64,000 bases of DNA, from NCBI GenBank assembly GCA_963556695.1, contig CAUWAG010000018.1, positions 2,852,001 to 2,916,000 of the forward strand, read 5' to 3'. The position numbers and the translations under genes were made by a program. Below, in pieces: positions 43,052 through 55,083 of this stretch. The notes beneath the pieces were generated by a model. The model saw nothing but the letters and a program-made list of their open reading frames with translations, was not told the DNA's origin and made no database searches. This DNA comes from Anthostomella pinea. Taxonomy: Eukaryota; Ascomycota; Sordariomycetes; Xylariales; Xylariaceae. Every line of letters starts with the position of its first letter. Within the stretch, counting starts at the first letter, position 1.

Positions 43052-45196
43052 CTACGAAGACTTCTCCTTCTTGGACTTCTTCTTACTCTTCTTCTCTGTA
43101 TCATCATCTGCAAGCTTCCGCTTCTTGCTGGACGACGCATCCTCGCCGGCAGCAGCCTTGGCTTCTTCCTTGGCCGCCTTCTTCTTGTCCTTCTTGCTGA
43201 TGACTTGCGGCGTACCATCAGTGTTCAGCTTGACGTCACCACGCTCAAACTTCCGCATGAACTTCTTGACAGAGATGCCAGCTTCATCTGCCAGTCGGGC
43301 ATAGTCTGCCTCGGACAGTTTGCTGCCAGGCGTCACAGGTGTTATCGGCGCTGAAGCAGCTTCTCCAGCAGATGCTCTCCGCTTCTCTTGCTCCTTCTTG
43401 GCCCATCGCTTCTCTTCACGCGCTGTCCTCCGTGCCTCCTTTTCTTTCTTCCCCTTCCGCTTTGCTGCTCGTTCGTCAGCTAATGCGAGATTGCGTTGGT
43501 GCCTCTCCTTCTTGCGTGCTTTCTTCGCTTCTCGAGTAGCACCTTCAATGGAAGATTGCCACTGCTCCCGGGGAGGTGAAGGAACAGACTCGGTATCGTC
43601 TGACGCGGTGGAGATGGTCGGAGACCGAGGCGGAAAGGAGGAGACTTTACCATTCTCTGTGCCGTTCATCTCGGCGTCTGATCCCTCCTCCTCTGATCCA
43701 TAATCTTCGCTGTCGTCGTCTCCCATCGGTGTATCTTCAACCTCTTGTATCAGGGGCTTCGATGGTGTCTCGGTGGCTGTGGCGGGAGCGTCCGCATCGG
43801 CATTGTAATTGCGGGACGGCTTGATCTCAAACTTGGCAGGGGTGGCACCATTTGGACCAATCTTGGTCCCCTTGGACAGCATTGGTCTTCCCTCCAGTTT
43901 GCGCAGTTTGTCCTCCAGGTTCGCTCGGTACCGAATGCCCATTTCGGCTCTCTCGTCGTCGTCCATATTTATATCAACCCCATCGATGCCTTCGGTACTG
44001 AGTTCTGAGAGGGCGTCCACACGAATGCACAGGGCAGCCTTAGCTGACAGCATACGAGCGATCTTGCCCTTATTCTTGCCGGTCGCCTGTCCCACAAGGG
44101 ACGAATGATAGATCAGACCATACTTGGGTGTATCGTGCTTTGTCTTCAAGGCTCGGAACAGTGCCTTCTCAGCACCCAAGATCTGGATGGTGCTACCAGG
44201 ACTCTTGGCGAGCTTCATGAGAGATCCGCTGTGAGCAATGAGACGAGCACCGACCAGCTCGCCAATGACCTCGGTCAAGTTGGGGGCAATGGCTTTCATC
44301 CGAGATGACAGGTACTGGGAGAGCTGCTGGCGGTATTCGGTGAAGCTAATAACCTGCTCAGCCAGCATCTTGATGTTGTCGAGGTCGAACTCCCCAATTT
44401 CGGTACCCATGCTGACTTCGGCGCCTGCCTTAAGACGGGTCTCAATATCCTCAGGAAGAATCTCAGAGAGGTCGGTGTTGGCGGCGTTCTCTCGCATGCC
44501 CATGGTCATGATGATGCGAGCGTATGCGAGGTTGTCGTTGACGATTCGGTCCATCTCAGGAAAGTGCCATCCGTACCACTCCTTGACCCTCATTGCGTAG
44601 TTGTTCAGTTCCTTGTCCAGGTCGTCCAGAAGCTTGATGGCCTGTACAATCATGACATCGACCTTGTCTGGGGAGAACTTGAGCTTGTGGCGTGAGATGG
44701 AGTGGGACAGCGCCAGAGCCATGTTGCCCAAGAAATCCTTCTCCAGCTCTGGAAACAGCTCAGGAAGGTAGGTCTTCACTGCTCGGAAAAGCTCGTTCGT
44801 GCTCGAGTCGGAGACGGGAGAGATCTGTAGCTCGGGTAGAATGTTGATCGCAGCACCGAGCTTGGGGTCGGCGACAGCCAGGGATGCCTTTCTCTCTTCC
44901 TTGATATCGTCGAGGAGGCTCTGGAGCATGGGGGTGACCTTGCCCTCGGTGAGGGACGTGTATTCGCCGAGCGCCTGGGCCGAGTCCTCGAACTTGACCA
45001 TCTTCTTCAACGAGAGCCTAGGAGTCCAGTAAGCGACCGCAACCTTCATCCCAACTTAATCGGAGACTTACATCGAGTTGATCGCCTCGGCGCTGTTCAA
45101 CTGCTTGGAGATGTCATCGCGCGACAGCAGCTTCTTGTCCTTGGCCTTAAACAGGCCGTAGCCCGCAGGCGTCTCGGCAAGCACGAATAGAGGCAT
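43052..45196 (-). CDS. NOP58: nucleolar protein NOP58, box C/D snoRNP core
   Basis: Model complement(join(43052..45017, 45072..45196)), 696 residues. The 54-bp intron (GTAAGT...CTAG) interrupts the ATG codon of [11 protein letters not shown] and restores the known protein start ([18 protein letters not shown]). The NOP5 N-terminal domain, a coiled coil, and the Nop domain follow in order, with the snoRNA/15.5K-binding signature around [20 protein letters not shown] and [20 protein letters not shown]. The tail is Lys/Glu/Asp-rich and ends in a KKSKKEK-type nucleolar signal. NOP58 pairs with NOP56, Snu13 and fibrillarin to guide 2'-O-methylation of rRNA and pre-rRNA processing. The C-terminal tail is longer than in yeast. 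The gene is head-to-head with VMA6. Confidence 0.97.
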
Positions 45197-45761
45197 TGCT
45201 GCAGGATACGGATACTATATAGTATTGCGTTGTGCGTTACCCTGCGCAGCTTCCTTCGTGGTTGTCAAGGTACTGGAGTTTTTCAATTGGTTTGGTGCAG
45301 AGGAAGCTTGGGGTGGGAGCTTGTCCAGTCGAACTTTTTTTTCCTCTTGAGAACGAAAATTTCTAGCTGCGGTGTGGCGCAAAGCTGCAGAGATGATAAG
45401 GTTTGCATAACCTGGTGGCTTAAAACACTTATTCAAGGTCCAATCGACTGGCATAAGCTCCAATCGCTGCTTATTCCACTGCATGTCATTTTGTGCAAGA
45501 TCCGCTTGAGGCTTGTGGAGGTGGGGATATATGTGGCTGGTGTGGAAGGCGCGCTAATCTTACTTGGGTTAGACCCAGTTGTGGTCCTCTTTCCTTGGCT
45601 GGCGGGCTGGTCGAGTTGGTGTCAACGTCAACCTCCGAACTGAGAGCAGAGCATCTGCAAGCTTTCATCAGTTGGCAGTGGATGCAGCAGGCATCAAGCA
45701 TACGAAGGCAACATCTCGCACGGGGAACCCATTTACCAACGCATCCACCACGCCAGCCACG
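45197..45761. promoter_or_regulatory. bidirectional promoter NOP58/VMA6
   Basis: A 565-bp stretch separates the two divergent start codons, with no other gene between. T-rich and C/T-rich tracts occur near both ends. The shared region must contain both promoters. Confidence 0.7.
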
Positions 45762-47039
45762 ATGGAGGGTCTCTTCTTCAATGTGAACAACGGGTTAGTC
45801 TGCTCTGCTGCTCATTCCCTGGTGGAACCCTGAGAGCTAATGCGCAGTCAACCAGCTATATCGAGGGCATCGTTCGTGGATATCGCAATGGCCTTCTTAC
45901 AGGCGCCAACTACTCCAACCTGACGCAGTGCGAGACCATCGATGGTATACCAGCTCCTTTGTTGGATGACAACTTATGATGGTCAATACTAACCAGCCCA
46001 GATCTCAAGCTCCAACTTGGCCCTGCTTACGGGGACTTCCTCGGCTCCCTGCCGCCGAACCCATCCACCTCCAGTCTCGCCACCAAGACAACCGACAAGC
46101 TGGTATCCGAGTTTCGATATGTCCGCGCGAACGCAGTGGGATCACTTGCACAGTTCCTCGACTACCTCACATACGGCTACATGATCGACAACGTAGCACT
46201 CCTCATCACCGGCACCCTGCACGAGCGCGATACCCGCGAGCTGCTGGAACGATGTCATCCTCTGGGCTGGTTCGAGACCATGCCTGTGCTTTGTGTGGCC
46301 ACCAATATCGAGGAGTTGTACAACAGCGTATTGATTGAGACGCCACTGGCTCCCTACTTCAAGGGCAGTCTCAGCCATCAGGACCTCGACGAGCTGAACA
46401 TCGAGATCGTGCGAAACACGCTGTACAAGAACTACCTCGAGGATTTCCACAACTTCGTTAACACCCACCCCGATATGGCAGGCACTCCCACGTCTGAGGT
46501 CATGAGCGAAATCTTGGAGTTCGAGGCGGACAGACGAGCAATCAACATCACCTTGAACTCGTTCGGTACGGAGCTGAACAAGGGAGATCGTAAGAAGTTG
46601 TACCCGAGCTTCGGCAAACTGTACCCAGAGGGCACCTTGATGCTGTCAAGGGCGGACGACTTCGAGGGCGTGCGATTAGCAGTCGAGGGTGTGGGCGACT
46701 ACAAGAACTTCTTTGATGCTGCGGGCTTGGGTGGTGGACCGTCAGGACCTGGCAACATGGCCGGGGGTTCAGGCGGCAACGACAGAAGTCTTGAAGATAT
46801 GTTTTACCAGAAGGAGATGGAGATCTCGAAGAACGCGTTCACAAGACAATTCACATACGCCATCGTGTATGCGTGGGTGAAGCTGAGAGAGCAGGTAAGT
46901 AGTAGCTCCTCCGACTGTCTAGAGCTTCGTGTTCCAGTGCTGACTTCGATCACAGGAAATTCGCAATATCACGTGGATTGCCGAGTGTATAGCACAGAAC
47001 CAAAAGGAGAGGATCGGCAACTACATTAGCGTATTCTGA
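45762..47039 (+). CDS. VMA6: V-type proton ATPase subunit d
   Basis: Model join(45762..45793, 45856..45944, 46002..46894, 46956..47039), 365 residues, the usual length. All three introns are about 57-62 bp with good donors (GTTAGT, GTATAC, GTAAGT) and keep phase. The start [21 protein letters not shown] and the end [18 protein letters not shown] match the family. The protein is a helical subunit of the V1Vo ATPase that sits on the c-ring at the vacuolar membrane and couples it to the central stalk. A Gly/Pro/Asn insert ([20 protein letters not shown]) near residue 280 is typical of filamentous fungi. Confidence 0.97.
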
Positions 47040-47326
47040 TGCTGCATAGCTGTCACTTTTCTGTCACGATTCGCTCGTTTCCAAATTCTGTAGAACTAAT
47101 GCATGGGGATACCAACGGCTGGGCTTCAAGCTGCGATCATGGTGGCAAGAATCAAAGATGGCGGCACTGGGCTGGTTGAGCATAGATAAGGCACTCGCAA
47201 CGAGAATGAAGTGCTGGGACGTTTCGATGCCGGGCGTTGTATATTACATAGCAGATGGTATTACACTCGTATGACTTTATCGAACCACCTGTGATATGTA
47301 CACTCCATAATCTCGTACATGACATC

Positions 47327-48335
47327 CTACAAGGTGATTTGGTTCTTCCACGTGGCGTCGCTCAAGCCGAGCGTCTCCATCATGTGCTGCCATCTGTCAC
47401 TGCCTCTCTCCTTGCGGTCCATGTACCGTAGGAGCCTCTGCCGTCTGTGGACCATGAGCCTCAAGTCCCGCTTGCCCACCTTGTCCCTGTACCCTCTGCC
47501 CTTCTCCAGCTCGTTGGCCAGAGCGCGTATCTTGGCCGTCAGGATGGCGATCTGCACCTCGCTGCTGCCCGTGTCGAGACCACCGCGCACCGGCTGCTCC
47601 TCCCGCTCCTGACCCCTGGAAAGGGCCTTCGGTCGGAGGGTCAAGTCAGTCTCGTGCCTTCCAAACGTCTCGACACATCTGCGGATATTGGCATGGCGTC
47701 TGTCCTTTGCGGACCCCTTGTCCAGATGCGTGATGCGCTGCAGAGCCTCGATGGCCTTGGCGTGCTGCTGGTCATGTTCCTCGCGGGCCTTCTGCAAAAG
47801 CTGGGGGTCTACGTCGGTCATGGCCGTCTCCAGCGGCTGCGTCAGCACGTAGGCGTTCTCGACCGCCGAGTCCATCTCGGCCTTGTGGATCAGGTTGTTG
47901 AGGATGTGCGGCGAAGTGGGCAGCTCGTGCGGCTCCTCCAGCGGGTTGCCGTCGTCATCGACCGGCGGCTTCGACAGCGGCGCCTGCCCGGCCGAATCGA
48001 AGGACTCGACGAAGGGCGTCGTGAGGCCGCGGACCGGGTCACCTGCCTGTGCTGTCCGGACGCTGTCGATCTCTTCGCGGCGCTTCAGGTGGGCGTTCTT
48101 GCGCTGCTGCATCTGCGCCCATCGATAGGGGTCCTGCTTGGCTAGGCGCTTCTTCTCCTTTTGCGACAGGGACGCGGTCTGGGTTTTGGGGAGGAGAGAC
48201 GGAGTCGCTGGTTTAATCGCCGGTCGTAGACATACTGGTTCCCAGCAATTAGATCAGTATCATCAAATGGCAGACTTAATTATACATACATGAGAAGGTA
48301 CCGAGGCGTTGGACGCCTGGTATTCGGGGCGGCAT
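47327..48335 (-). CDS. MRPS28: mitochondrial ribosomal protein uS15m (yeast Mrps28)
   Basis: Model complement(join(47327..48234, 48290..48335)), 317 residues. A 55-bp intron (GTATGT...CCAG) lies within the N-terminal targeting region. The short first exon encodes MPPRIPGVQRLGTFS, and the sequence stays Arg/Ser-rich, as a mitochondrial presequence should. The C-terminal 90 residues are the S15 domain: TGSSEVQIAILTAKIRALAN, then KVGKRDLRLMVHRRQRLLRY. A fungal-specific extension of about 150 residues lies between. The protein binds 15S rRNA in the mitochondrial small subunit. It converges on VMA6 with about 290 bp between the stops and is divergent from RPS0. Confidence 0.93.
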
Positions 48336-48810
48336 GGCGAGTATCTTGAACGAAGCCAACACGATGAGGTGAGCTCTCGATGCTATCTGCCCATGAACTT
48401 TTTCTCCTGATGTGTTTGAGACCCAGAAAATCATCCCAGCTGCCAGCTGCCACCCGTGCATCGGAGGTGGGCCCCGGTCGGGTGCAGGAGTGGAGATAAG
48501 GTTGTTGGTCGGAGCAGAAAGGCTCCGGCTTCCGTGGTCTTCATCTGAGAATCCACAGTACTTAGGTACTTACCTGTACTATCGATAGCAGCACAGACCA
48601 CATCTGCTACCCCTACTGTTTTTGCGGCTCGCTGCTCGCTTAGAGCCCACCAAACTGCAAGCCCCAAAATTCCCAGGATTTGCGCAAAGGGCATCGAGAA
48701 CTTTTCTTTCCCTCGCACACATCGCAGACGTCCGCGCAAAGCAATCCCCCAACAACCTCACCCTCACCCTTCTTCCACCATCCGGATAGAACTGCAAGCT
48801 CCTATTCACG
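48336..48810. promoter_or_regulatory. bidirectional promoter MRPS28/RPS0
   Basis: A 475-bp region between divergent starts of a mitochondrial and a cytosolic ribosomal protein gene. A pyrimidine-rich tract (CCTCACCCTCACCCTTCTTC) just before the RPS0 start is typical of fungal ribosomal protein leaders. Confidence 0.7.
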
Positions 48811-49837
48811 ATGGCGCCTGCTAACTTCCCTGCGTCGATGCACGCGACGTCCCAGGACATTGAGATGCTCCTGGCCGCCCAGAGCCACCTCGGCTCCAAG
48901 AACCTCCAGGTTCACATGGAGCCCTACCTCTGGAAGACCCGAGCTGATGGTGTCAACGTCCTGAACATCGGCAAGACCTGGTACGCCCTTCATGAGTTCG
49001 GAAAGACGCGCGCAATTGGAACTGTGTCTGACTGATCTCTTTTTCTTCCGTTTAGGGAGAAGATCGTCCTTGCCGCCCGTGTCATCGCAGCCGTCGACAA
49101 CCCCGCCGACATCTGTGTCATCTCCGCCCGTCCCTACGGTCAGCGTGCCGTCCTGAAGTTCGCCCACCACACCGGTGCCGTTGCCATTGCCGGTCGATTC
49201 ACTCCTGGTTCCTTCACCAACTACATCACCCGATCATTCAAGGAGCCCCGCTTGATTGTTGTCACCGACCCCCGCACAGACGCCCAGGCCATCAAGGAGG
49301 CTTCCTACGTCAACATTCCCGTCATCGCCCTCTGCGATACCGACTCTCCCACCGAGTACGTCGATGTTGCCATCCCCACCAACAACAAGGGTCGTCACGC
49401 TATTGGCTGCGTCTGGTGGATGTTGGCTCGGGAAGTCCTCCGTATCCGTGGTACCATCGCCAGCCGTGAGACTCCTTGGGATGTCATGGTCGATCTTTAC
49501 TTCTGTATGTGAAACACCTCGGCAGTGCTCTTGAAAACCGTGCTAATAACCTTACCCTATAGACCGCGACCCTGAGGCCGAAGCAGAGGAGAAGGTTGAG
49601 GAGGAGAAGCTGCCCGGCGCCGATGAGGTTGGTCCCCAGGCTATCGAGACTGGCACCTTTGCTGCCGGCGGCGAGTGGGAGGCTGCCCCGGCTGGCTTCG
49701 CTGGTGCCGCTGGTGCCACTGCTACCACCGGTGGTGCCCAGCCCGGCTGGGATGGCCAGGCCGACGAGTGGGCTGGTGCCACTGGTGCGCCGGCTGGCGA
49801 GTGGGGAGCTACGGATGCCAAGGAGAACAACTGGTAG
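48811..49837 (+). CDS. RPS0: 40S ribosomal protein S0 (uS2)
   Basis: Model join(48811..48980, 49056..49504, 49563..49837), 297 residues. Two introns (75 and 58 bp) keep phase. The uS2 fold is complete: [20 protein letters not shown], then [60 protein letters not shown] and [13 protein letters not shown]. The tail is Gly/Ala/Trp-rich with repeated (E/D)W motifs ([27 protein letters not shown]) and ends ENNW-TAG. S0 is needed for late maturation of the 40S subunit. Directly after the TAG the same frame is open for another 37 codons. The start context (CACGATGGCG) and the position of the first intron are as in other fungi. Confidence 0.97.
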
Positions 49838-49951
49838 GACCAGAAGCCCGACACCGAAAAGCAACCCGGAGGCGAGGAAGGAGCTGAACCCACCAAGGCG
49901 GAGGCTACGGCCGAGTGGGTTGGCAACGTGCATGATGAGATCCATTGGTAA
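49838..49951 (+). other. 37-codon in-frame extension after the RPS0 TAG
   Basis: In the RPS0 frame, TAG (49835-49837) is followed by 37 sense codons and a TAA at 49949. The predicted peptide starts DQKPDTEKQPGGEEGAEPTK and ends EWVGNVHDEIHW. It is acidic and contains the same E-W style as the normal tail, so it looks like coding sequence. It could be a former C-terminus cut by a new nonsense codon, a stop-codon readthrough extension, or chance. Confidence 0.5.
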
Positions 49952-50944
49952 TTGCTTCGCAACTACATCACAACACTTGACACCAGCATGGCCACGGTGT
50001 TACGGGTCAACTTGACGGTACTAATGAGGGAAAGAGATCGGCTTTAGTTGAGTAGTCTCGGTCTAGTTGACTAGGTAGTTGGCTGTCCATTGACTATTCA
50101 TCTGAAGACGGGGAATGCCCTGTACGGTCAAAGGGGTGGACTTGATCGTGATCCCGCCCGTCCCCTAGGTAGCTGAAATCAACCAAAATCTCTGCGTCTG
50201 GGTCCCAAAACATGATCCTTTCGTGCTCATAAGTCGATTGTGGTCATTCTCATGGTTGCACCGTTTGCTTTTGCGTGATTGATCTCTTGACCCAATCCAG
50301 TGCCTGCGACTCTCGGAATGGTTGATCCTCAGTATTACGCCTCAGGTTTCCAAGGCTAGAGTAGGACTATGTCTGACTGGAAGGTCTTACGGATTCCTAT
50401 TCATGTCACATTGTACTGATGAACTGGACGGCAGTGCCAAATTGGGATGTTCATCGCTTTGGTTTAGTGTTGCGATCGTCCGTCCACAGAAGCCCCTGAA
50501 GTTTATAATGTCTGCGACCACATCCGCGTTGCATTTCCAATGAAGTGATGCTCTCGAGCAACCTGGTAGATGGATGACTGATCATGCTCACCCAGGCCAA
50601 TATGGTACACGGGTCCGTCAGATTTGCCCCCTACTACGGATGGACCTGGACACGGTTTGCTCACACCATCGGTGTGCCTCCACATCGCCAGACTCTGCTT
50701 GGCTGAATCATGATTCGGCCCATGCGCATGAGGTGTCTGGTGTAGTCTACAAGCTTCACAGGGCTGTGGTAGAGGTACCAACAACATCGCAACATCAACA
50801 CCAGCAACTCCAGTGACAGGATAATGCAACAAGGAATAGTACATGTACATGTATAGAGTCACCAGTGGAGCCAAACCCAATACCTCATACCTCATACCTC
50901 ATACCTTTTACAGCCCCATTGCTAAAGAGCAAAGCATGATATAA
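49952..50944. other. intergenic; no gene seen
   Basis: Just under 1 kb. ATACCTCAT-type 9-bp units repeat near 50879-50906. The right part may be the 3' end region of the broken HET gene. Confidence 0.5.
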
Positions 50945-53029
50945 CTAACTGGCACTCTTGTGGTAGGATTTGGCTAGGGGCAAGGGGCAAGGGGGAACGG
51001 GACTGTGGTCCACGAACCCGCCTAGCCTTCTCCGGCATGTTCTCCAGCGCCACTCAACCGATATGTTGATCATCAACGGCGCGCAACTACTCGGCAGGTC
51101 CTCATCTGCATATACATACCATACCAATAAGACTTCTCGCCTCGTCTCTTTGGACTGCAAACTGCCCGCTAACGCGCTGCAGAGTGCACCCGAGAGCCCC
51201 GCATGTTCCCAATCTTCTGGAGTAAGTACTGCGAGGTCAAAACCACCCCTTCTCTTAATCTCATAATGGAGCCCCAGTGCATGAAGGCGAGGGTCATCTG
51301 AAAGTTCCCCAGTTGTCTCATTCCGGCAGGCATGAAACCATGCGCGCGCACTTTCTCGGTAGACACTTAAGTTGCTGATATAGCTCAGGGAAGGGCCCGA
51401 AAATCGACTCGCCATCCATTAGCCCGTAGAGAAAGCTTTCCCCTACAACCTGGAACCTGCTTGCTGTCGTTGGGCGTGAAACCACAAGATTGCCGCCGCC
51501 GCCAAGCAAGGCGCAAACTACGTCGCCCTCAAGTGCAGAGGTCGGAGCCATCCCGATGTAGCCTTCTCCGGTAGAGATAAAGCTCCTTCCTCTGGCATGG
51601 TTAAAAAACGAGCCAAAGAGAGATTCAAGCGCTTGATCATGATTTTTACCTTCTGCGCGAAGGAAAATCGAACGGGCACCGTCCATAAACGGCTTCTTCA
51701 TCGTTGGCACACCAAATCTTGGGGGATCCTGATGCAGGAAGGTCGTGCAGGCGATCGCGCCGCAGAAAGCCTCCAGCAAGCTGCACCCATTTGTGTACCT
51801 GGCCGTCAATAAATCTGGCGGCATTAGCCTGAGGACCTCGTATTTGATGTCCGTTTCCGTCTCTATTGACACCTTATCAGCCCTAATAACAGTTGCGCAG
51901 ATGACGCCCGCCACGCGGAGAATCCCGTCTCCAGGAAACACCGCATTCGATACCGTGGCGCCTGCAGCATTGGTCTCAAGAAAGGTCATAGCCAGCTTCG
52001 GCACAGACCAAGCATTTCGCACGATGAGAGAAAATATAGATCTCCGTACGTTGCTAGACTGCCTCGAACAACGTCCTCGTATACCTGATTGATCGTCAAC
52101 GTATAATCGGGCGTGATTCCAAGCGAGTTTTCCACGATACCCAGCAGGGTGTAAATCTTGTCCCTTGGATCTGAACAGTGCTGTGTTTTTGTGTAATTGA
52201 TCAAGTCCACCAAGCCGCAGGTCACGGCTGGGTCGAAGGAACGTCGCACTACCTCGAGGCGGTCGAACATCTTTGGGGATGATTGTACAAATTTTAAGAA
52301 GATGCATAACAAAGCATCGCGCATCGAGGTCCAGAGAATCGTCTTCTCCCCGCACGCGATAACTGTGTCGATGTTCGCAAGTAGGACCTCTTGCACCACC
52401 CACAGGCGCTCGAACCAGTCTCTGAACACGAGATGACTCAACGCGTCGAGCTCTCGCTGCCGGTAAGGTAATGGTTCGTAGCGATCCGCCAAATGAGACT
52501 CATGTTCTCCCAGAGGGGTAGGTACCATACTCTGGGTCACCCAGTCGACATGAACCTTTGATGCCAGGTCCGCTAGCAAATCGATGGCAAGGCTGCTGTC
52601 GTCTGCTTCCGGTCCCAGCCAAACGACCACTCGCTTGGCCCGTCGATATACGTCGCCCATTCTTCCAACCTGCTGACCTCGTTCTTCTAGGCTGTTTTGA
52701 TCAATGCAGATGGCGTCGATCCACATAACCCTGGGATTTGTGCGATGACGAAGGCACCCCAAGGCCTCATATAGGTTTCGAGTGATAGACAGAGAGCCAT
52801 TATTGATCGTGATTCTCTTCTTATCGGCTTCTGAGCCCCAGACGTAGGACAGAGCCTCGTATACTAGCGGGTCGGGTTCGTCGAAGGGTCGTTCTTCTAG
52901 AGTCACCCTAATCTCATCTGCAGAACTACCCAGATGCAAGGTCGCGAGCCTGATGTGGTGTGAGTCGGTGGGCAGTGGCAAGTAACTGTACTCAGGCCCC
53001 CTTTCTGCGGCGGAGTCGAGTTCGGACAT
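50945..53029 (-). pseudogene. HET-domain (heterokaryon incompatibility) gene, frameshifted
   Basis: The ATG at 53029 opens an N-terminal region followed by a full HET domain: YEALSYVWGSE, then SLSITRNLYEALGCLRHR, MWIDAICIDQNSLEERGQQV, and LWVVQEVLLA. HET domains trigger incompatibility cell death in fungi. Near 52000 the frame ends (YFLSSCEMLG...). The family's middle segment resumes in another frame (FLETNAAGATVSNAVFPGDG...LLEAFCGAIACTTF...VVGESFLYGLMDGE). Near 51350 a second shift leads to the tail (SDDPRLHALGLHYEIKRRGG...TPEDWEHAGL). The DNA between has no usable intron, so at least two lesions are present. The first overlap looks like a small deletion as well as a shift. The N-terminal HET domain alone could still be produced. 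Confidence 0.82.
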
Positions 53030-55083
53030 GTCGGCTTACGCGGCGGAGGATGTGTTGGTTGATGATATTGCGTCCGAAAAAAGGAGAAGACAATGGTGGA
53101 GTGATCATTCAAGTCCATGTGTAGTTGTATTAAATCTCTAGCGAGGCAGTGAAGCCCGGACGCCCAGAATCACACATCACCCCCTCATTGCCCTCGCCAT
53201 ATTGGACCAATCACGCGCGTAAGCCGGCTGTGCGATATTTTCATGCGGCTCTTAGCAAATCGCCTATCGGCAGGCAGAATAGTCAGCTGGGATAGTGCTG
53301 TATTGGAAGTGGAAAGATCGGGTCTTGCCATCATACAATCCCCCAGAGAGAGGCCTCCAGGTTGACCAGCCATGTTCTCAATCGACACGCCTTGCAATAT
53401 AATTCGCTCTACCCCTTACACATCTACTTACTCCATAGGATGCAGGTAACCACATTGTGCAGAACGCAATTCGATGGCTAAATCACAGCACGCAGGCTGT
53501 TCCTCGCCCAGCCGCAGAGCCCCCTAGCCTCTTGGGTCAGTCGCACTACATTCAAACCTGGTGATCACCTCAGACGAGGACCCGAAAGCGCCTTAGGGTG
53601 TATATAGCCTGAGACTCAACTTCGCTATGCTTCAGATGGTCACATATTTCCTATGCACTTCCAACTCAACAAGGGCCCGGATTGCCGATGCTGGTCGCCA
53701 CGGCGGATTTTGGAGAGGGTAAATCCGGTACCAACGATTTGCCCCTGAGGTCACGCAAGACAGTTGAGTTGACGATACCAGACTGACTCTCACGTATCTG
53801 TTTTTATCAGGTTGATTTGAGAGAATCTGATAACCCACAATGAGCTCATGATTCATCTTGGGTCTCGACATCGATGCCGCACATGTCAGTCTCACGCGCC
53901 AGCCTCGCGAATGCTTCTGTGGCCCAGCACGCAAATGCCAGTCTCGGCTATATAGACTCCAGTCTCGCGAGACCTAGATCTGCTGAAGCTGAACTTCAGC
54001 AACGCTCATTATTATTCCACGACTTCATATACCACTACTGCTGGGGAAGCTATTCTGCCTGGGCCCTGGGGAGATCCCCTGCCCCCTGCCCTATACGAAC
54101 GCTCTTACCGAGGGGGCAACCATCCAAGCTGTGTGCCACAGCAACGCCGCATACTAGCTGAGAGCCGGCACAGGGCAACTCTTCTAGAATGCCAGATTCG
54201 CCACTTATCTCGTCCTGTGGCGTTACCAGCATTCTGGGAATCTGATCCGCTGACCATCTTTTTTTCATCCATCATCCTTCAACCACATATTAACTAGCTC
54301 TCCATCGGTCATCCCCGCGCACCCAGACTCGTGGCTCGGTTTACGTGGCCACAGAACGTTAGTAGATGGGATGACGGTAAGATTTGCTTTAGGGGGAAAC
54401 CCACGTTTAGTGGCGGAAGGAGTCGACACCTCATGTTTGCTGGAGCTAGAGGTCTGGTATGGGCGGTAGGTATGATTGCTTACAATACGGGAAAATTTAC
54501 TATAAATGTTAGAAGACCTTGATGGGTTCTATTGTTGGCACATATGACACGTGTACCGCTCACACCTACAGGTGTCCAAGATGGTAATGGTTAGCGGTTC
54601 CACATGATCGGGTTTTTTTTGGGTCCGTACTTTGCTTGCTAAAAATAGGCAAAGTTCTAATAATGCCATATATGGTATAATGTTACACGCTGAGAACTTC
54701 TCGGTGGGTATTGTAGCATGGCAGTTACCGTCATATATGTTGAACGAGGCAAAAGCGGATCGGGTAGCCCGAGGCTACTACCATATTTAACAGTATACGG
54801 ACCCATGCCCCCCAGCATGTGGACATATATAGGGGCAATGACGCGTGTAGTCAAGCTCCTAGTATTCAAAACGAGTGACCGATAGATCTTTCTCTGAACG
54901 GGGCCTTTCTGGTGCCGTGATCTGTGGCGAGCAAAGTTCCGTGGAGACTCAGCTCATTCTTGGTATTTAAAGTTGATATTCTCCAACAGTTTTTTTTCAA
55001 ATAAGTACATCGGCAGCGACTTGGACCCAAAGCACAAAACGCATAACTTAATATATTTGTCTCCAATCTAACAATTTTCTAAA
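53030..55083. other. intergenic; no gene seen
   Basis: About 2 kb with only short unlinked frames. The composition becomes more A/T-rich from about 54200 to 55080, just upstream of the probable secreted-protein gene. No repeat or mobile-element structure was noticed. Confidence 0.5.

Noticed and set aside
47447..48145. 232-codon plus-strand ORF
   Set aside because: It is antisense to the mitochondrial uS15 gene, and its Leu/Arg/Val bias reflects the complementary codons.
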